From: CAZEHS01 sp964649745 | Lineage (GTDB): Bacteria > Bacillota > Clostridia > Peptostreptococcales > Acidaminobacteraceae | DNA: 64,000 nucleotides | Assembly: GCA_964649745.1 (NCBI GenBank) | Contig: CAZYQI010000004.1 | Span: 62,001-126,000 of the forward strand | Reading direction: 5' to 3' | In this document: one piece after another, positions 40,128-48,671 of the stretch | How the letters are laid out: each line of letters opens with the position of its first letter | How positions within the stretch are numbered: position 1 is the first letter of the stretch | Notes under the pieces: model-generated | Seen by the model: the letters and a program-made list of their open reading frames with translations, nothing else | Databases searched by the model: none | What the model was told of the DNA's origin: nothing | Made by a program: the position numbers and the translations under genes

Positions 40128-41012
40128 TTAGTCATGAACGTAGAATACCAAGGTTTGCATCTTATCTTTGCTGAACACCTTATTAAGAGGGATATAATTG
40201 CTGGGGCGCCTCCCTGCCTGAGCAACGTAGGTCTCTTCTGGCTCACCGCCGTGATTCGTATCATAGGGGCGAAGTACGACGATATGTCCGGAGCTCCCCT
40301 CCTCGGGATTTTTCCAAATGGCAACAGCGGGTTTTCCGTTGTTGGCCGCAGCTTTTGCCTCCTGTTCCCCCACCTGTCGATATCCGATTACATCTGCGTT
40401 CATCCGCATCCAATCATACAGTGTATTTACATTGATTTCAAAAGCCAGTCTCGCATTTTCCGAATATGAAATCTTCCGGTTATATCGGTAGGGCATGTTG
40501 GTTTTCCGGTTTAACCAGTGGGGAATTTCCGCGTTCATTGCAGCGGTCACATCCCACGCGAATATGTTGCAATATGTGCTGAACAGGCCGGGTTGATAGC
40601 GTTTTTCGGCTTCGACAGCGAATTGATCCAACACAGCGTTCAGGGCTGTGTGATTTCGATTTTGTGCATCATTTCGAAGCGCTGCATCGACAGGCATGGC
40701 CCTTCCGGCAGAAAAAAAGCTCTTTATGGGGGTAATAACCGTCCTTTCAATAACGCCTCCCAAACCGGAGGGAAATCCGCCGGCTTCCTCTGCCACAGCG
40801 CTGTGTTTTTTTGCTGCCTTGATTTTTCCACCAAAGGTCATGATCTCAACAGAATGAGTCCTATTAAACTCGGCTTTTACAGCCCTGTCGGTGAACCCAT
40901 TAAGATTATCCCGATAAATGAGTGCCACTGAAACCAGCGCCGCTAGGATTATGATCAGTTCAACAGTGGTCATACCACCGTGTTTTGAAAGGTGCTTCCA
41001 ATGCGTCTTCAC
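40128..41012 (-). CDS. Flp-leader-bearing cell-wall hydrolase-like protein
   Basis: 294 aa. Residues 12-40 are a Flp/TadE-type prepilin leader and membrane helix: GG|MTTVEL with Glu at +5 of the predicted cleavage site, then IIILAALVSVALIY. The C-terminal half looks like a papain-fold peptidoglycan hydrolase (NlpC/CHAP-like): Cys148 in TYCNIFAWDVT and His243 in SSGHIVVLRPY are the probable catalytic pair, and NTLYDWM and AVAIWKNP fit the fold. The leader resembles that of the major Flp pilin at 56438. Start is GTG after GGAGAGG. Last gene of the Tad locus; it could open the wall for the pilus. Enzymatic activity is inferred. Confidence 0.75.
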   Translation of the reverse strand: MKTHWKHLSKHGGMTTVELIIILAALVSVALIYRDNLNGFTDRAVKAEFNRTHSVEIMTFGGKIKAAKKHSAVAEEAGGFPSGLGGVIERTVITPIKSFFSAGRAMPVDAALRNDAQNRNHTALNAVLDQFAVEAEKRYQPGLFSTYCNIFAWDVTAAMNAEIPHWLNRKTNMPYRYNRKISYSENARLAFEINVNTLYDWMRMNADVIGYRQVGEQEAKAAANNGKPAVAIWKNPEEGSSGHIVVLRPYDTNHGGEPEETYVAQAGRRPSNYIPLNKVFSKDKMQTLVFYVHD

Positions 41013-41054
41013 AAATAAACCTCTCCGACGGATACGTCGTGCTCTGCCTGTACA

Positions 41055-41588
41055 TCATATAATTTGAGGTATTATACGGTTGCTGCTCAGCATAAACCAG
41101 ACCAACGCGCCGAAAACTGCCAGAGCAAAAGGCACAGCCGCGCCTTGCTCCATACGGCTGAAGTCCTGATACGGCAGCAGTCTCTCTGCAATTACACAGG
41201 CCTTCAGATAAACCCAAAGCCGTTTAAATCGATAAATGCAATTTTTATAAAGAACCATGACAACAATGGCCATCAGCCCCCCGCTGAGGATTGATAACAG
41301 GATGAGTCTGGCACTGCTTTCATAACCAAGCCATGCTCCCAAGGCCATCAGAAGTTTTATGTCTCCCGCGCCGAACAGCCGCATTGCATAAGTGGGAAAC
41401 AGTATCAGGGGCAACAGGCCACCCATCGCCGCACCCATGAACCCAGCAAGACCCTGTTCCGACAGATTCCATATCAGTCCCAGAAAAAAAGCCGGGAACA
41501 CAAGGCGATTGCTAACCTTCCCACACGTTAAATCATTCACGGCGGCAAATGCCGATATACCCAAACAAACAGCACCGTCAACAGGCAT
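41055..41588 (-). CDS. Prepilin peptidase, TadV/CpaA-like (third in the locus)
   Basis: 177-aa A24 aspartic peptidase with five to six membrane segments. The two catalytic Asp residues sit in VNDLTCGKVSN and GAGDIKLL. Members cleave the leader of Flp pilins and pseudopilins at the cytoplasmic membrane face. ATG at 41588 has GGGGGAGG 12 bases upstream, a long spacing. Preceded by a 131-bp gap, the largest in the downstream half of the locus. Confidence 0.85.
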   Translation of the reverse strand: MPVDGAVCLGISAFAAVNDLTCGKVSNRLVFPAFFLGLIWNLSEQGLAGFMGAAMGGLLPLILFPTYAMRLFGAGDIKLLMALGAWLGYESSARLILLSILSGGLMAIVVMVLYKNCIYRFKRLWVYLKACVIAERLLPYQDFSRMEQGAAVPFALAVFGALVWFMLSSNRIIPQII

Positions 41589-41719
41589 CTACACTCATCA
41601 CCTCCCCCTTGTTTTATTCCTGCAATGGAACTGCAGGTTCCTTTGATGAAAAATCATCTCCATAAAACGGTCCTTCGGCCAGCTGCGGTTTCCACCTCGG
41701 CTGATTAATAACAGCGTTT

Positions 41720-42208
41720 TCACAGCATGCCCGATGCAAGCACTACCGATATCCCATATGCTGCAATAATCACCAGGCCACCTGTTACATGCACCGCTTC
41801 CCGTGGAGCATGACCCGGGGTCAGAATATCCCACTTCAGCAATTGAATCAGACTCCACAGACCCTCCCGGTGTGCATAGTGAAGCATCCCCAGGAGGGCC
41901 GAGATTAAAAATATCATGAGAATGAACACCTCTGATGCCTTCATATCCATGAACATCAGACAGCCCACAACCAGCTTCATGTCCCCGCCCCCAATCCGCA
42001 TGGTTTTCATTCGAGTACTCAGAAACGCGTATAGGAACAGCCCCCCCAGGCAGCCTGCCAAGCCAATCATTCCATTGCTTTGCAACTGTGAAGCCAATCC
42101 CAACAGAATAAGGGGATACGTAACGGCGTTCCCAATTTTACGTGTACGGATGTCTGTATACAGAGCCCACAGTAAAAATGGCAGTGGAATCAAGGGGTTT
42201 GTCATCAA
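41720..42208 (-). CDS. Prepilin peptidase, TadV/CpaA-like (second in the locus)
   Basis: 162 aa, A24 family. Catalytic Asp in YTDIRTRKIGN and in GGGDMKLV. Four to five hydrophobic segments. Overlaps the TadE-like gene upstream by four bases (coupled translation), so it is an integral part of the second Tad gene set. Confidence 0.88.
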   Translation of the reverse strand: MMTNPLIPLPFLLWALYTDIRTRKIGNAVTYPLILLGLASQLQSNGMIGLAGCLGGLFLYAFLSTRMKTMRIGGGDMKLVVGCLMFMDMKASEVFILMIFLISALLGMLHYAHREGLWSLIQLLKWDILTPGHAPREAVHVTGGLVIIAAYGISVVLASGML

Positions 42209-42603
42209 TCAATCCCCTTTCTAAAGTAGTCCATCTCCCGCTCTTGCCTAAATTCCGCGCTGGAAACGAGATGGAACAGGTAGCGCTTTGTAAGCGGTAT
42301 GTAAAAACCGATATCTTTTATTGCTACCACACGCCCGTTCAAGGAGTCGTGGAATACACGGGCCTCCTTGATTCCTCCAAGCCACAGCTCCCTTTTTGTT
42401 GTTTCAATGGCACTGTGGATATTCCGATTGACACCGTAATCCCTGGCCCCCTCGTGCACTGCCATGTTCATGACGGTTTTGTTGTAGTAGGAAAAACAGA
42501 AACCTCCAAAGAATACGAACAGCATCGATAGAATCATCAGGGCTATTGGCGTTTCAACAATACCGCTGCCACGCCGGTTTTCAGTATACGGGATGGGCAT
42601 CAT
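42205..42603 (-). CDS. TadE-like pseudopilin
   Basis: 132 aa. Short basic N-terminus, then RG|SGIVETPIALMI with Glu at +5 and a single membrane helix; a small extracytoplasmic domain follows (ARDYGVNRNIHSAIE). TadE-like proteins are minor pilins processed by the prepilin peptidase. Overlaps both neighbours by four bases. Confidence 0.8.
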   Translation of the reverse strand: MMPIPYTENRRGSGIVETPIALMILSMLFVFFGGFCFSYYNKTVMNMAVHEGARDYGVNRNIHSAIETTKRELWLGGIKEARVFHDSLNGRVVAIKDIGFYIPLTKRYLFHLVSSAEFRQEREMDYFRKGID

Positions 42604-42986
42604 CTATCCTCCAATGTATCTGCGCGAAACAGGATCATCCGCCGGAGATCATAGACGCGTTCTCCGACGAAGGGAATATAAAAACGATAGGGGCGATCCA
42701 CTACGATCCCCAACTCTTCACCACTGCTGTGTATGTGGATGGATGCCCTGCTGATCATAAATTCGTCCAGAACATCCTGAGTCCGTTCAATGGCTTTTGC
42801 TCTGTCATGATTCAGAGCATACTCCCTCCCCCCCTCCCGTGCCGCTGCCCCCATTCCAACCTCCAATACGATTCCGTGGATATAGAAGACGAACGTCACG
42901 GCGATCATACAAAAAATAGGAAACAGGATAGAGAGTTCTATGGTTATGGTTCCTTTACAGCTCAAGAGCGCTGTTGTCCCCCTCAA
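42600..42986 (-). CDS. TadE-like pseudopilin
   Basis: 128 aa. KG|TITIELSILFPIF has the processing Gly and Glu at +5, followed by one membrane helix and AAAREGGREYALNHDRAKAIE, the typical TadE continuation. Overlaps neighbours by four bases on each side. Confidence 0.85.
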   Translation of the reverse strand: MRGTTALLSCKGTITIELSILFPIFCMIAVTFVFYIHGIVLEVGMGAAAREGGREYALNHDRAKAIERTQDVLDEFMISRASIHIHSSGEELGIVVDRPYRFYIPFVGERVYDLRRMILFRADTLEDR

Positions 42987-43678
42987 TAACTGACCTCCTT
43001 CAGCTCCTTGACCGCATCAGCCTTCCAGGTGAATGTCATCGTATCGTTTCCCAGCAGTTGCCCCAACGGTATTTTTATCTCCACCGTGACTTCCATGTTT
43101 ACCTTTGCCCAGCGGGGGAACCGTACCATCCGTGTGGAAATCGCAGTAAGCGGGGCCGGTTCAGCATCATTGAACTCAGAGTACCACCAGGATGCCGGGA
43201 CTTCCGTGTTGTAGCGGGCCGATTCCACTGCCAACGGACGACCTTCATCATAAGCGAGCCCCATGTTGAACACCTTCACTTTATAGTCCTTCGTATTGTT
43301 CTTAAGATTCAATTCTAAAAATTTTTTTGCAGCCCGTTCCGCTTCTGCCGGTCGGATACAAATATAATTTTGATAATCACTTTCCCGGGTAACCCAGTCC
43401 CATTCGTCACATACCGTGGTGCTGTTGCCATCGGCGTCCGTTTCCGTATGGGAGCGGATACAGATCTGCTCCTCATAATAATAAACCGGCCTTACCTTTG
43501 TTTCAGCACCTGCGGCCAAGGCGCTGGTGACTGCGGCATCAACTGCATCCCGAACAATAAGTCTGTTCTCATAGACCTTCATCAGGCTGAAAAAGTAACT
43601 GCCCGTGATCATCATCAGCATCACAATGATGACAAAGGAAGGGGTTATTGAGCCTCTGTTGCTGCATAAATGCTTCAT
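42983..43678 (-). CDS. TadG-like pseudopilin
   Basis: 231 aa. N-terminus RG|SITPSFVIIVMLMM is like a prepilin leader but with Ser where Glu at +5 is expected, as is common for TadG-type proteins. The extracytoplasmic part begins VRDAVDAAVTSALAAGAE, a pattern shared with TadG proteins, and has a Cys pair (ICIRSH...TVCDEWDW). Probably a minor component at the pilus base or tip. Confidence 0.75.
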   Translation of the reverse strand: MKHLCSNRGSITPSFVIIVMLMMITGSYFFSLMKVYENRLIVRDAVDAAVTSALAAGAETKVRPVYYYEEQICIRSHTETDADGNSTTVCDEWDWVTRESDYQNYICIRPAEAERAAKKFLELNLKNNTKDYKVKVFNMGLAYDEGRPLAVESARYNTEVPASWWYSEFNDAEPAPLTAISTRMVRFPRWAKVNMEVTVEIKIPLGQLLGNDTMTFTWKADAVKELKEVSY

Positions 43679-43705
43679 CCTGTAACTCCACGGGTTGACC
43701 TGTTT

Positions 43706-43921
43706 TTAATATGTATCCGAATTCACCTTCTGAAGCTGGGTTTCAGCATTGGTAAAATTATTCTTGATCAGAGGTTTCAACACAAACCAGCCGCCAACCA
43801 GCATAATGAGAATCAACGCTGTCAATGCGATAAACTGGATGACATCGCCGCTTTCATCGTTGTGAAAATCCTTCAGCGCCTTCATATTCCGGCGGATGAT
43901 CTCTTGCATTCTTTTTACCAT
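43706..43921 (-). CDS. Flp-like pilin, 71 aa (second set)
   Basis: Short pilin with the layout of Flp proteins: basic cytoplasmic end, DESG cleavage region, a single helix (DVIQFIALTALILIMLVGG) and a ~25-residue tail. The usual Glu-Tyr after cleavage is replaced by Gln-Phe. ATG at 43921 follows GGAGGAAGAACAC. It lies between tadC and the pseudopilins of the second set. Confidence 0.75.
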   Translation of the reverse strand: MVKRMQEIIRRNMKALKDFHNDESGDVIQFIALTALILIMLVGGWFVLKPLIKNNFTNAETQLQKVNSDTY

Positions 43922-43959
43922 GTGTTCTTCCTCCACGTGTCGATTAAGAGATTCTCTCT

Positions 43960-44808
43960 TCACATCATCGTGCTGATCTGCATAAGGATCGGCGTCAGCA
44001 GCATGATCAGCGTTGGGGTAAGTATAAACAGAAACAGCGGAACCAGAATCAGTGCAGGTTTCTTTCTTGCATCCTCCTGGGCTGCTTTGTAAAGTGCGTC
44101 CAGGGCATCCTTGCATAAGAGCTCAAGCTGCATCGAAAATTGATCGTTGCCCCTTTCTCCAGATGCGATGACCGTATCGGTAAACCTTCGCACGTTCATG
44201 ACCCCAGTCCGCTGTGCCATTTTTTTCATTGCTTCTCTTCTGGGAGTCCCTGTGGCCATCAGTTCCCAAGCGGCTCGCATTTCTTCACCCAGGGCCCCTG
44301 GAAAATTCTCTGCAACTGCAGAAAACCCCTGACCAAATTCAACCCCGGATCGCAGGGCCGTTACCATAAGGCCCAGCATAAGCGGCATATCGTGTGTGAT
44401 CCGCCATTGACGCACCCCTATGCGCTCATTGAGCAGTATGTCCGGGAATAGAAAACACGCGGTTGTACACACAACAAGCATAACTGGGGATATCCCCAGC
44501 AGCATCAAACTAAGACCCAGCACCGCCCCCGAAAATGCAAAAATAACCTTGATACCGATAAAGACATCGGCGGTGATCCCCATGGGGGAGCCTGCCCATA
44601 AAAGCTTGGATCCGTAATGGGCAATGTGCTCTTCCGGCAGATAGTTGGCAAGGGTCGGGCTCAGCTGCCGGGCTAAGACGAACACACTGTCGTAACGATG
44701 CAGAGCGCCTCCCAAAAGAGATCGGTTCCCTTTCATGAAATCCAGTCCAAATATCAGGGACACTATTGAAAAAAAGACCAGGATCGGCACAGCAACATAT
44801 AGCGACAC
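43960..44808 (-). CDS. tadC: TadC-like pilus platform protein (second set)
   Basis: 282-aa inner-membrane protein with a T2SF (GspF) domain: three to four membrane segments around the cytoplasmic LMLGLMVTALRSGVEFGQG and later FTDTVIASGERG. It pairs with TadB to anchor the ATPase. Start is GTG at 44808 after GGGGGGATAGA. Follows tadB by 10 bp. Confidence 0.88.
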   Translation of the reverse strand: MSLYVAVPILVFFSIVSLIFGLDFMKGNRSLLGGALHRYDSVFVLARQLSPTLANYLPEEHIAHYGSKLLWAGSPMGITADVFIGIKVIFAFSGAVLGLSLMLLGISPVMLVVCTTACFLFPDILLNERIGVRQWRITHDMPLMLGLMVTALRSGVEFGQGFSAVAENFPGALGEEMRAAWELMATGTPRREAMKKMAQRTGVMNVRRFTDTVIASGERGNDQFSMQLELLCKDALDALYKAAQEDARKKPALILVPLFLFILTPTLIMLLTPILMQISTMM

Positions 44809-44818
44809 TCTATCCCCC

Positions 44819-45667
44819 CTATACTCTTGGCTTTACAATCTGCATGATCATATAGATCCCAAGGGCTATGAAGCTGGTGCAGAAGCAGAACACCGCAATA
44901 CCTACCGTGGTGGTAAAAAGAGGCTCAACCATTTCGGGCGCCATTTGCCTGATGAAGGAAAGCAGAAAAACCGGCATAATGGCAACTACCCATGCGGAAA
45001 TTTTGTTTTCGGCCACTAATACGCGTATTTCCCGATTGAAAGCAAGCCTGTCGCGGATGTTTTTCTGTGCTTCAAAGAACATTTCATTTATATTTATAGG
45101 CATTCCTACGGCCGCCAGTCGCATTCCTACAGTGATAATGCTGAGTTCCTTCAGAGGCACCCGCTGCTGAAAAAAAACCACTGCTTCTGCCTGAGACATC
45201 CCTGTGCGAATCCGCGTTGCCGTTTCCAGAAGATAACCGGATAAGGGCATCTTGGCATCCACTGCAGCTCGTTCAAACGCGTCTGCCAGCCCTCCCCCCG
45301 AGCGCATAACGGTGGCTATGGTTTCTGTTGCCTGTTCCATCCCCTTATCGATTTCGTCCCTCTGCGCCGCAACCTTGAAATCCAGCCATAGCTTGGGAAA
45401 CAACAGCCCCGCCAGGGAGCTGATCACTGCGATCCAAATTACCCCTGTCACGCTGTGTATAGCGATTCCGGTGGCGATCCCTCCCAAAACCACAAGCGGC
45501 GTTGACTTGTCCAAGGGCATTACAAACACCGAACTTTTCCTAGGATGTAGCGGTTGATGTGGCTTGTTCTCCTGGTAAATATTCATTTTGAAGCGATTCA
45601 GATCCACATCCCGTTTTGTCAGTTCTTTAACACCAAACAGCATAAAGACCATGGCATAGAACACCAT
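44819..45667 (-). CDS. tadB: TadB-like pilus platform protein (second set)
   Basis: At least 282 aa with a T2SF domain (ETIATVMRSGGGLADAFERA, later ELSIITVGMRLAAVGMP) and C-terminal membrane segments. The first ATG (45667) has no ribosome-binding site nearby, while AGGAGG stands seven bases before an in-frame ATT at 45691. Initiation at ATT would restore a normal N-terminal membrane helix (SNLIIAAMVFYAMVF). No ATG, GTG or TTG lies in frame between the preceding stop (45706-45704) and 45667. Confidence 0.85.
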   Translation of the reverse strand: MVFYAMVFMLFGVKELTKRDVDLNRFKMNIYQENKPHQPLHPRKSSVFVMPLDKSTPLVVLGGIATGIAIHSVTGVIWIAVISSLAGLLFPKLWLDFKVAAQRDEIDKGMEQATETIATVMRSGGGLADAFERAAVDAKMPLSGYLLETATRIRTGMSQAEAVVFFQQRVPLKELSIITVGMRLAAVGMPININEMFFEAQKNIRDRLAFNREIRVLVAENKISAWVVAIMPVFLLSFIRQMAPEMVEPLFTTTVGIAVFCFCTSFIALGIYMIMQIVKPRV

Positions 45668-45703
45668 CGCTGCAATGATGAGATTTGAAATAGAAACACC
45701 TCC

Positions 45704-47014
45704 TTATAAAATCCATAGCTCCGAGTCATCGATGCCATAATCCCGAAACTGCTCTTTCTTTAAAAATGAACTTCCGGTATGCTCCCAGCTTCCTATGATC
45801 TTTTTATCCCAGATATCCTTCTGCCTGAAGCAGATCAAGGGATTCAGGCGAACAACGCCATCCATCACTCCAATAACCTCCGATACCCCTGTAACCTTCC
45901 TTGTTTTATCCGGCAGACGGGACACCTGTACGATAACGTCAATGGCACTGGCGACAAAATCAGGTATAAGAACCGACGCCAGTACCTCTGCTGATGCAGC
46001 CATCGATACAAGACGGGTCATCATTTCCCCCTCGGAATCCGCATGTCCGGTGGTGAGAGACCCCGGATGCCCTGTTATATTGGCATTCAGCATATCAAAG
46101 GCTTCAGCACCCCTTACCTCACCCACGATGATTCGGTCCGGCCGGGCACGAAGTGAATTATAGACAAGAAACCGGGTACTTATTTCACCACGTCCCTCCA
46201 GTGATGCCGGTCGGCCTTCCCAGCGTCTTACGTGGGGATGCTCGAAGGTTGTTTCAATGGGGTTTTCAATGGTGATGATGCTATGGTCCTGATCAATGTT
46301 TTCCGCCATGGCATTCAACAGCGTTGTTTTCCCGGATCCTGTCCCCCCTGAAATAATGATGTTGAACCGTGCCTTTACCAGTGCCTGAAGCAACCGTTTT
46401 ATCGGTTCATTAATGGCCCCCCATTCAATCAATGTATCCAGGCTGATAGATTTTCTGAACTTGCGGATAGCAATCTGTACCCCATCCGGGCTGATGGGGG
46501 GACCCACGATATTAACCCGGCTTCCATCTGATAAACGCGTGTCGACCGTGGGGTTTGCCCAGCTTAAAGAACGACCTGTCGGCAAAAGAATCTTCTCGAT
46601 CACATGCTTGAACGCTTCTTCGCTTTCAAACCTGTACTCTGTATCACACAGACGGCCATGCTTCTCAATGGTGATCTTGTCATAACGTTCTCCAAGGATT
46701 TCCGTTATCTCTCCGTCCTCCAGCAATGGCTCCAAGATACCGTACCCGGAAACTTCATTGGTGAGCTCTCGGATGGCGGCTATCTTTTCGGATTCCCTGA
46801 GGTTAGGATAAAACCGTTCAACCGTGGCACGGATTTGTCGCCCGATGACCTCCATGGCATCCGTATCACGGTATTTTCCAATGAACCGTTTTTCCACATG
46901 ATCCCGGACATCTCTCTGAACCAATTCCCGAAGCTTCTTAAGCGTTTCTTCCGTAAGTATTTCACCGCCGGATGCTCCAGCCGCAATGGTGCGTAGTGAA
47001 ACGAAGTCCTTCAT
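45704..47014 (-). CDS. tadA: TadA/CpaF-type pilus assembly ATPase (second set)
   Basis: Hexameric secretion ATPase energising Flp pilus assembly. 436 aa. N-terminal domain ~1-190; ATPase domain with Walker A SGGTGSGKTTL, the Asp-box ITIENPIE, Walker B DRIIVGEVRG and His-box TTGHADS. Overlaps the ParA/TadZ-like gene upstream by four bases. A second, divergent TadA lies at 58353-59624. Confidence 0.95.
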   Translation of the reverse strand: MKDFVSLRTIAAGASGGEILTEETLKKLRELVQRDVRDHVEKRFIGKYRDTDAMEVIGRQIRATVERFYPNLRESEKIAAIRELTNEVSGYGILEPLLEDGEITEILGERYDKITIEKHGRLCDTEYRFESEEAFKHVIEKILLPTGRSLSWANPTVDTRLSDGSRVNIVGPPISPDGVQIAIRKFRKSISLDTLIEWGAINEPIKRLLQALVKARFNIIISGGTGSGKTTLLNAMAENIDQDHSIITIENPIETTFEHPHVRRWEGRPASLEGRGEISTRFLVYNSLRARPDRIIVGEVRGAEAFDMLNANITGHPGSLTTGHADSEGEMMTRLVSMAASAEVLASVLIPDFVASAIDVIVQVSRLPDKTRKVTGVSEVIGVMDGVVRLNPLICFRQKDIWDKKIIGSWEHTGSSFLKKEQFRDYGIDDSELWIL

Positions 47015-47931
47015 GACCTCTTCCTCCCAAACAATCCCATCAGGCTTGTTTTTGCCCTGTCCGTGGTTTTATCACTGGAAGAAACCTCCTTGGAGGAAAC
47101 CCCGCAAATCATTTCCCCCAGCATCCCCATCGCCTTTGAAAACGGGCTTTTGGGGTTGAGCTCCAATGCCTGGTAACCGGCATTCCCATGGAGGGCTTCC
47201 ATGACATGTACACAGTAGGGAATTTCACAATAGGTGGGTTTTCCCAAGGCTTCTTCAATTTCATCCCTTTGTAAGGCGTACTTTGATACCGGAACCGTAT
47301 GGTTTATAATGACATGAAATTTCTCCAGGCGTTCCTTCATCGTCTTTCGCAGCGTTGGCGCATCTGTCCGTGCATCAAGATTCAGTGTAAAATCATCCGG
47401 GCAGCTCAGAGTGTTCACAATCTTTGCCAGTTGGGTCAGCGACTGCCCCTCCGGGGTTGTAACCGCCAGTATATGGGTTGCGTGGTGCAGCGCCATATCA
47501 ACGGCATCGGAGATTCCCGGACCGCCGTCGATAATCACGGCATCGTGATAGGCCGTGACAATGGAAAGAACCTTATCGGCATCTTCATGACAAAATTCAT
47601 GCCCCTCTGCAAGGTTGAACGGCGCCGCTGCGATACGGATTCCCCGGGATCCTTTAAAAAGAATTTGATTGAACACCGTTTCATTCATGAATTCAGTACG
47701 CATGGATTTCCAACGGGCCAGGTTCCGGTGACGCATCTCTTCCTGAGGAAGCTTGCAGACCACTGTTGACAGATTGGCGCCGCTGATATCAAAATCAACC
47801 AGAGCCACCTTCTTTCCTTCCATTGAGGGCAGCCCTGCCATGGCCAGTGCAAGATTTATGGACAGTGTTGTTTTTCCCACACCCCCCTTGGGATTATGCA
47901 TCAGGACAATCGGTTTCGTTTTGGATTCCAT
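47011..47931 (-). CDS. tadZ: TadZ/CpaE-like ParA ATPase (second set)
   Basis: 306 aa, MinD/ParA-type ATPase with deviant Walker A NPKGGVGKTTLS near the N-terminus and ALVDFDISGANLST. Unlike the first-set homologue it has no receiver-like N-terminal domain. CpaE/TadZ proteins position the Tad machine at the cell pole or membrane. ATG at 47931 (GGAG nine bases upstream) is preferred over TTG at 47946. Confidence 0.87.
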   Translation of the reverse strand: MESKTKPIVLMHNPKGGVGKTTLSINLALAMAGLPSMEGKKVALVDFDISGANLSTVVCKLPQEEMRHRNLARWKSMRTEFMNETVFNQILFKGSRGIRIAAAPFNLAEGHEFCHEDADKVLSIVTAYHDAVIIDGGPGISDAVDMALHHATHILAVTTPEGQSLTQLAKIVNTLSCPDDFTLNLDARTDAPTLRKTMKERLEKFHVIINHTVPVSKYALQRDEIEEALGKPTYCEIPYCVHVMEALHGNAGYQALELNPKSPFSKAMGMLGEMICGVSSKEVSSSDKTTDRAKTSLMGLFGRKRS

Positions 47932-47952
47932 TTTCGTAATCTCCAATCACTC

Positions 47953-48645
47953 CTATTTTGCTGAAGTCTCTTCACTGTGACCCATGGGATGCAGTGCCAC
48001 GTAGATTTTTCCTTTTTCTCTGGATTCCATGTACTTTAAGAACTGAGCGGAATCCAAACCCACTATCAAGGCACCGCTTCCGCCATCCTCGGCATTCTTG
48101 AGGCCCACAACCATGGCGGACTCAACGATAATCTCTGTTACAAACTGCTCGTTCTGGGTGCCCAAGGAAAGTCCTTTGTCCTTATCAGGCCAGGCAACTC
48201 CGATGGTCACCTGATCCCAGGCCTTCATCCCCCCCAGCATCCCCTTCAATGATTCCACTGGAATCTCTACCGCAACCAGGCCTGCTTTTTTAAGGGTTCT
48301 AAGCCGTGTGGATAAAACGCTCAAATCCCGGTCCTGCATATCTACCGTGTTGGATTTTCTCAGAATATCCCCTGCCAGCATCCCTTTTGAGGATATTTTG
48401 CCTTCAAATACAAAGGAGGGCTTCAGGGTGTCTTCCGGTATGCCTCCTATGGGCAGGTTTCTTATTTCAAAAAGTTCTTTTTTCAGGGGATCTCCAGGAG
48501 CTATCTCCGCAGCAGCAACCCAAACAGGAACCGTTCTGAATACATTGTTCAGGCTCACAAAGCTAATCGCGGCGGCGATCATGGCAATGGTCAAAGACAG
48601 GGAGATAAAAATCAACCCCCGTTTTTTGTTGGTCTGCAGCTTCAT
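47953..48645 (-). CDS. cpaB: CpaB/RcpC-like SAF-domain protein
   Basis: 230 aa. One N-terminal membrane helix (GLIFISLSLTIAMIAAAISF), then a SAF domain (VWVAAAEIAPGDPLKKELFE ... KGMLAGDILRKSNTV). CpaB/RcpC proteins are envelope parts of Tad machines; in monoderms the domain would sit between membrane and wall. ATG follows GGAGAGCAAAGACA. Confidence 0.85.
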   Translation of the reverse strand: MKLQTNKKRGLIFISLSLTIAMIAAAISFVSLNNVFRTVPVWVAAAEIAPGDPLKKELFEIRNLPIGGIPEDTLKPSFVFEGKISSKGMLAGDILRKSNTVDMQDRDLSVLSTRLRTLKKAGLVAVEIPVESLKGMLGGMKAWDQVTIGVAWPDKDKGLSLGTQNEQFVTEIIVESAMVVGLKNAEDGGSGALIVGLDSAQFLKYMESREKGKIYVALHPMGHSEETSAK

Positions 48646-48671
48646 TGTCTTTGCTCTCCTCCATCATGTCA

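Noticed and set aside
41598..41858. An 86-codon minus-strand frame between two prepilin peptidase genes
   Set aside because: Overlaps the 3' part of the well-supported peptidase gene in another frame and has an atypical Cys/Gly-rich composition; no ribosome-binding site.
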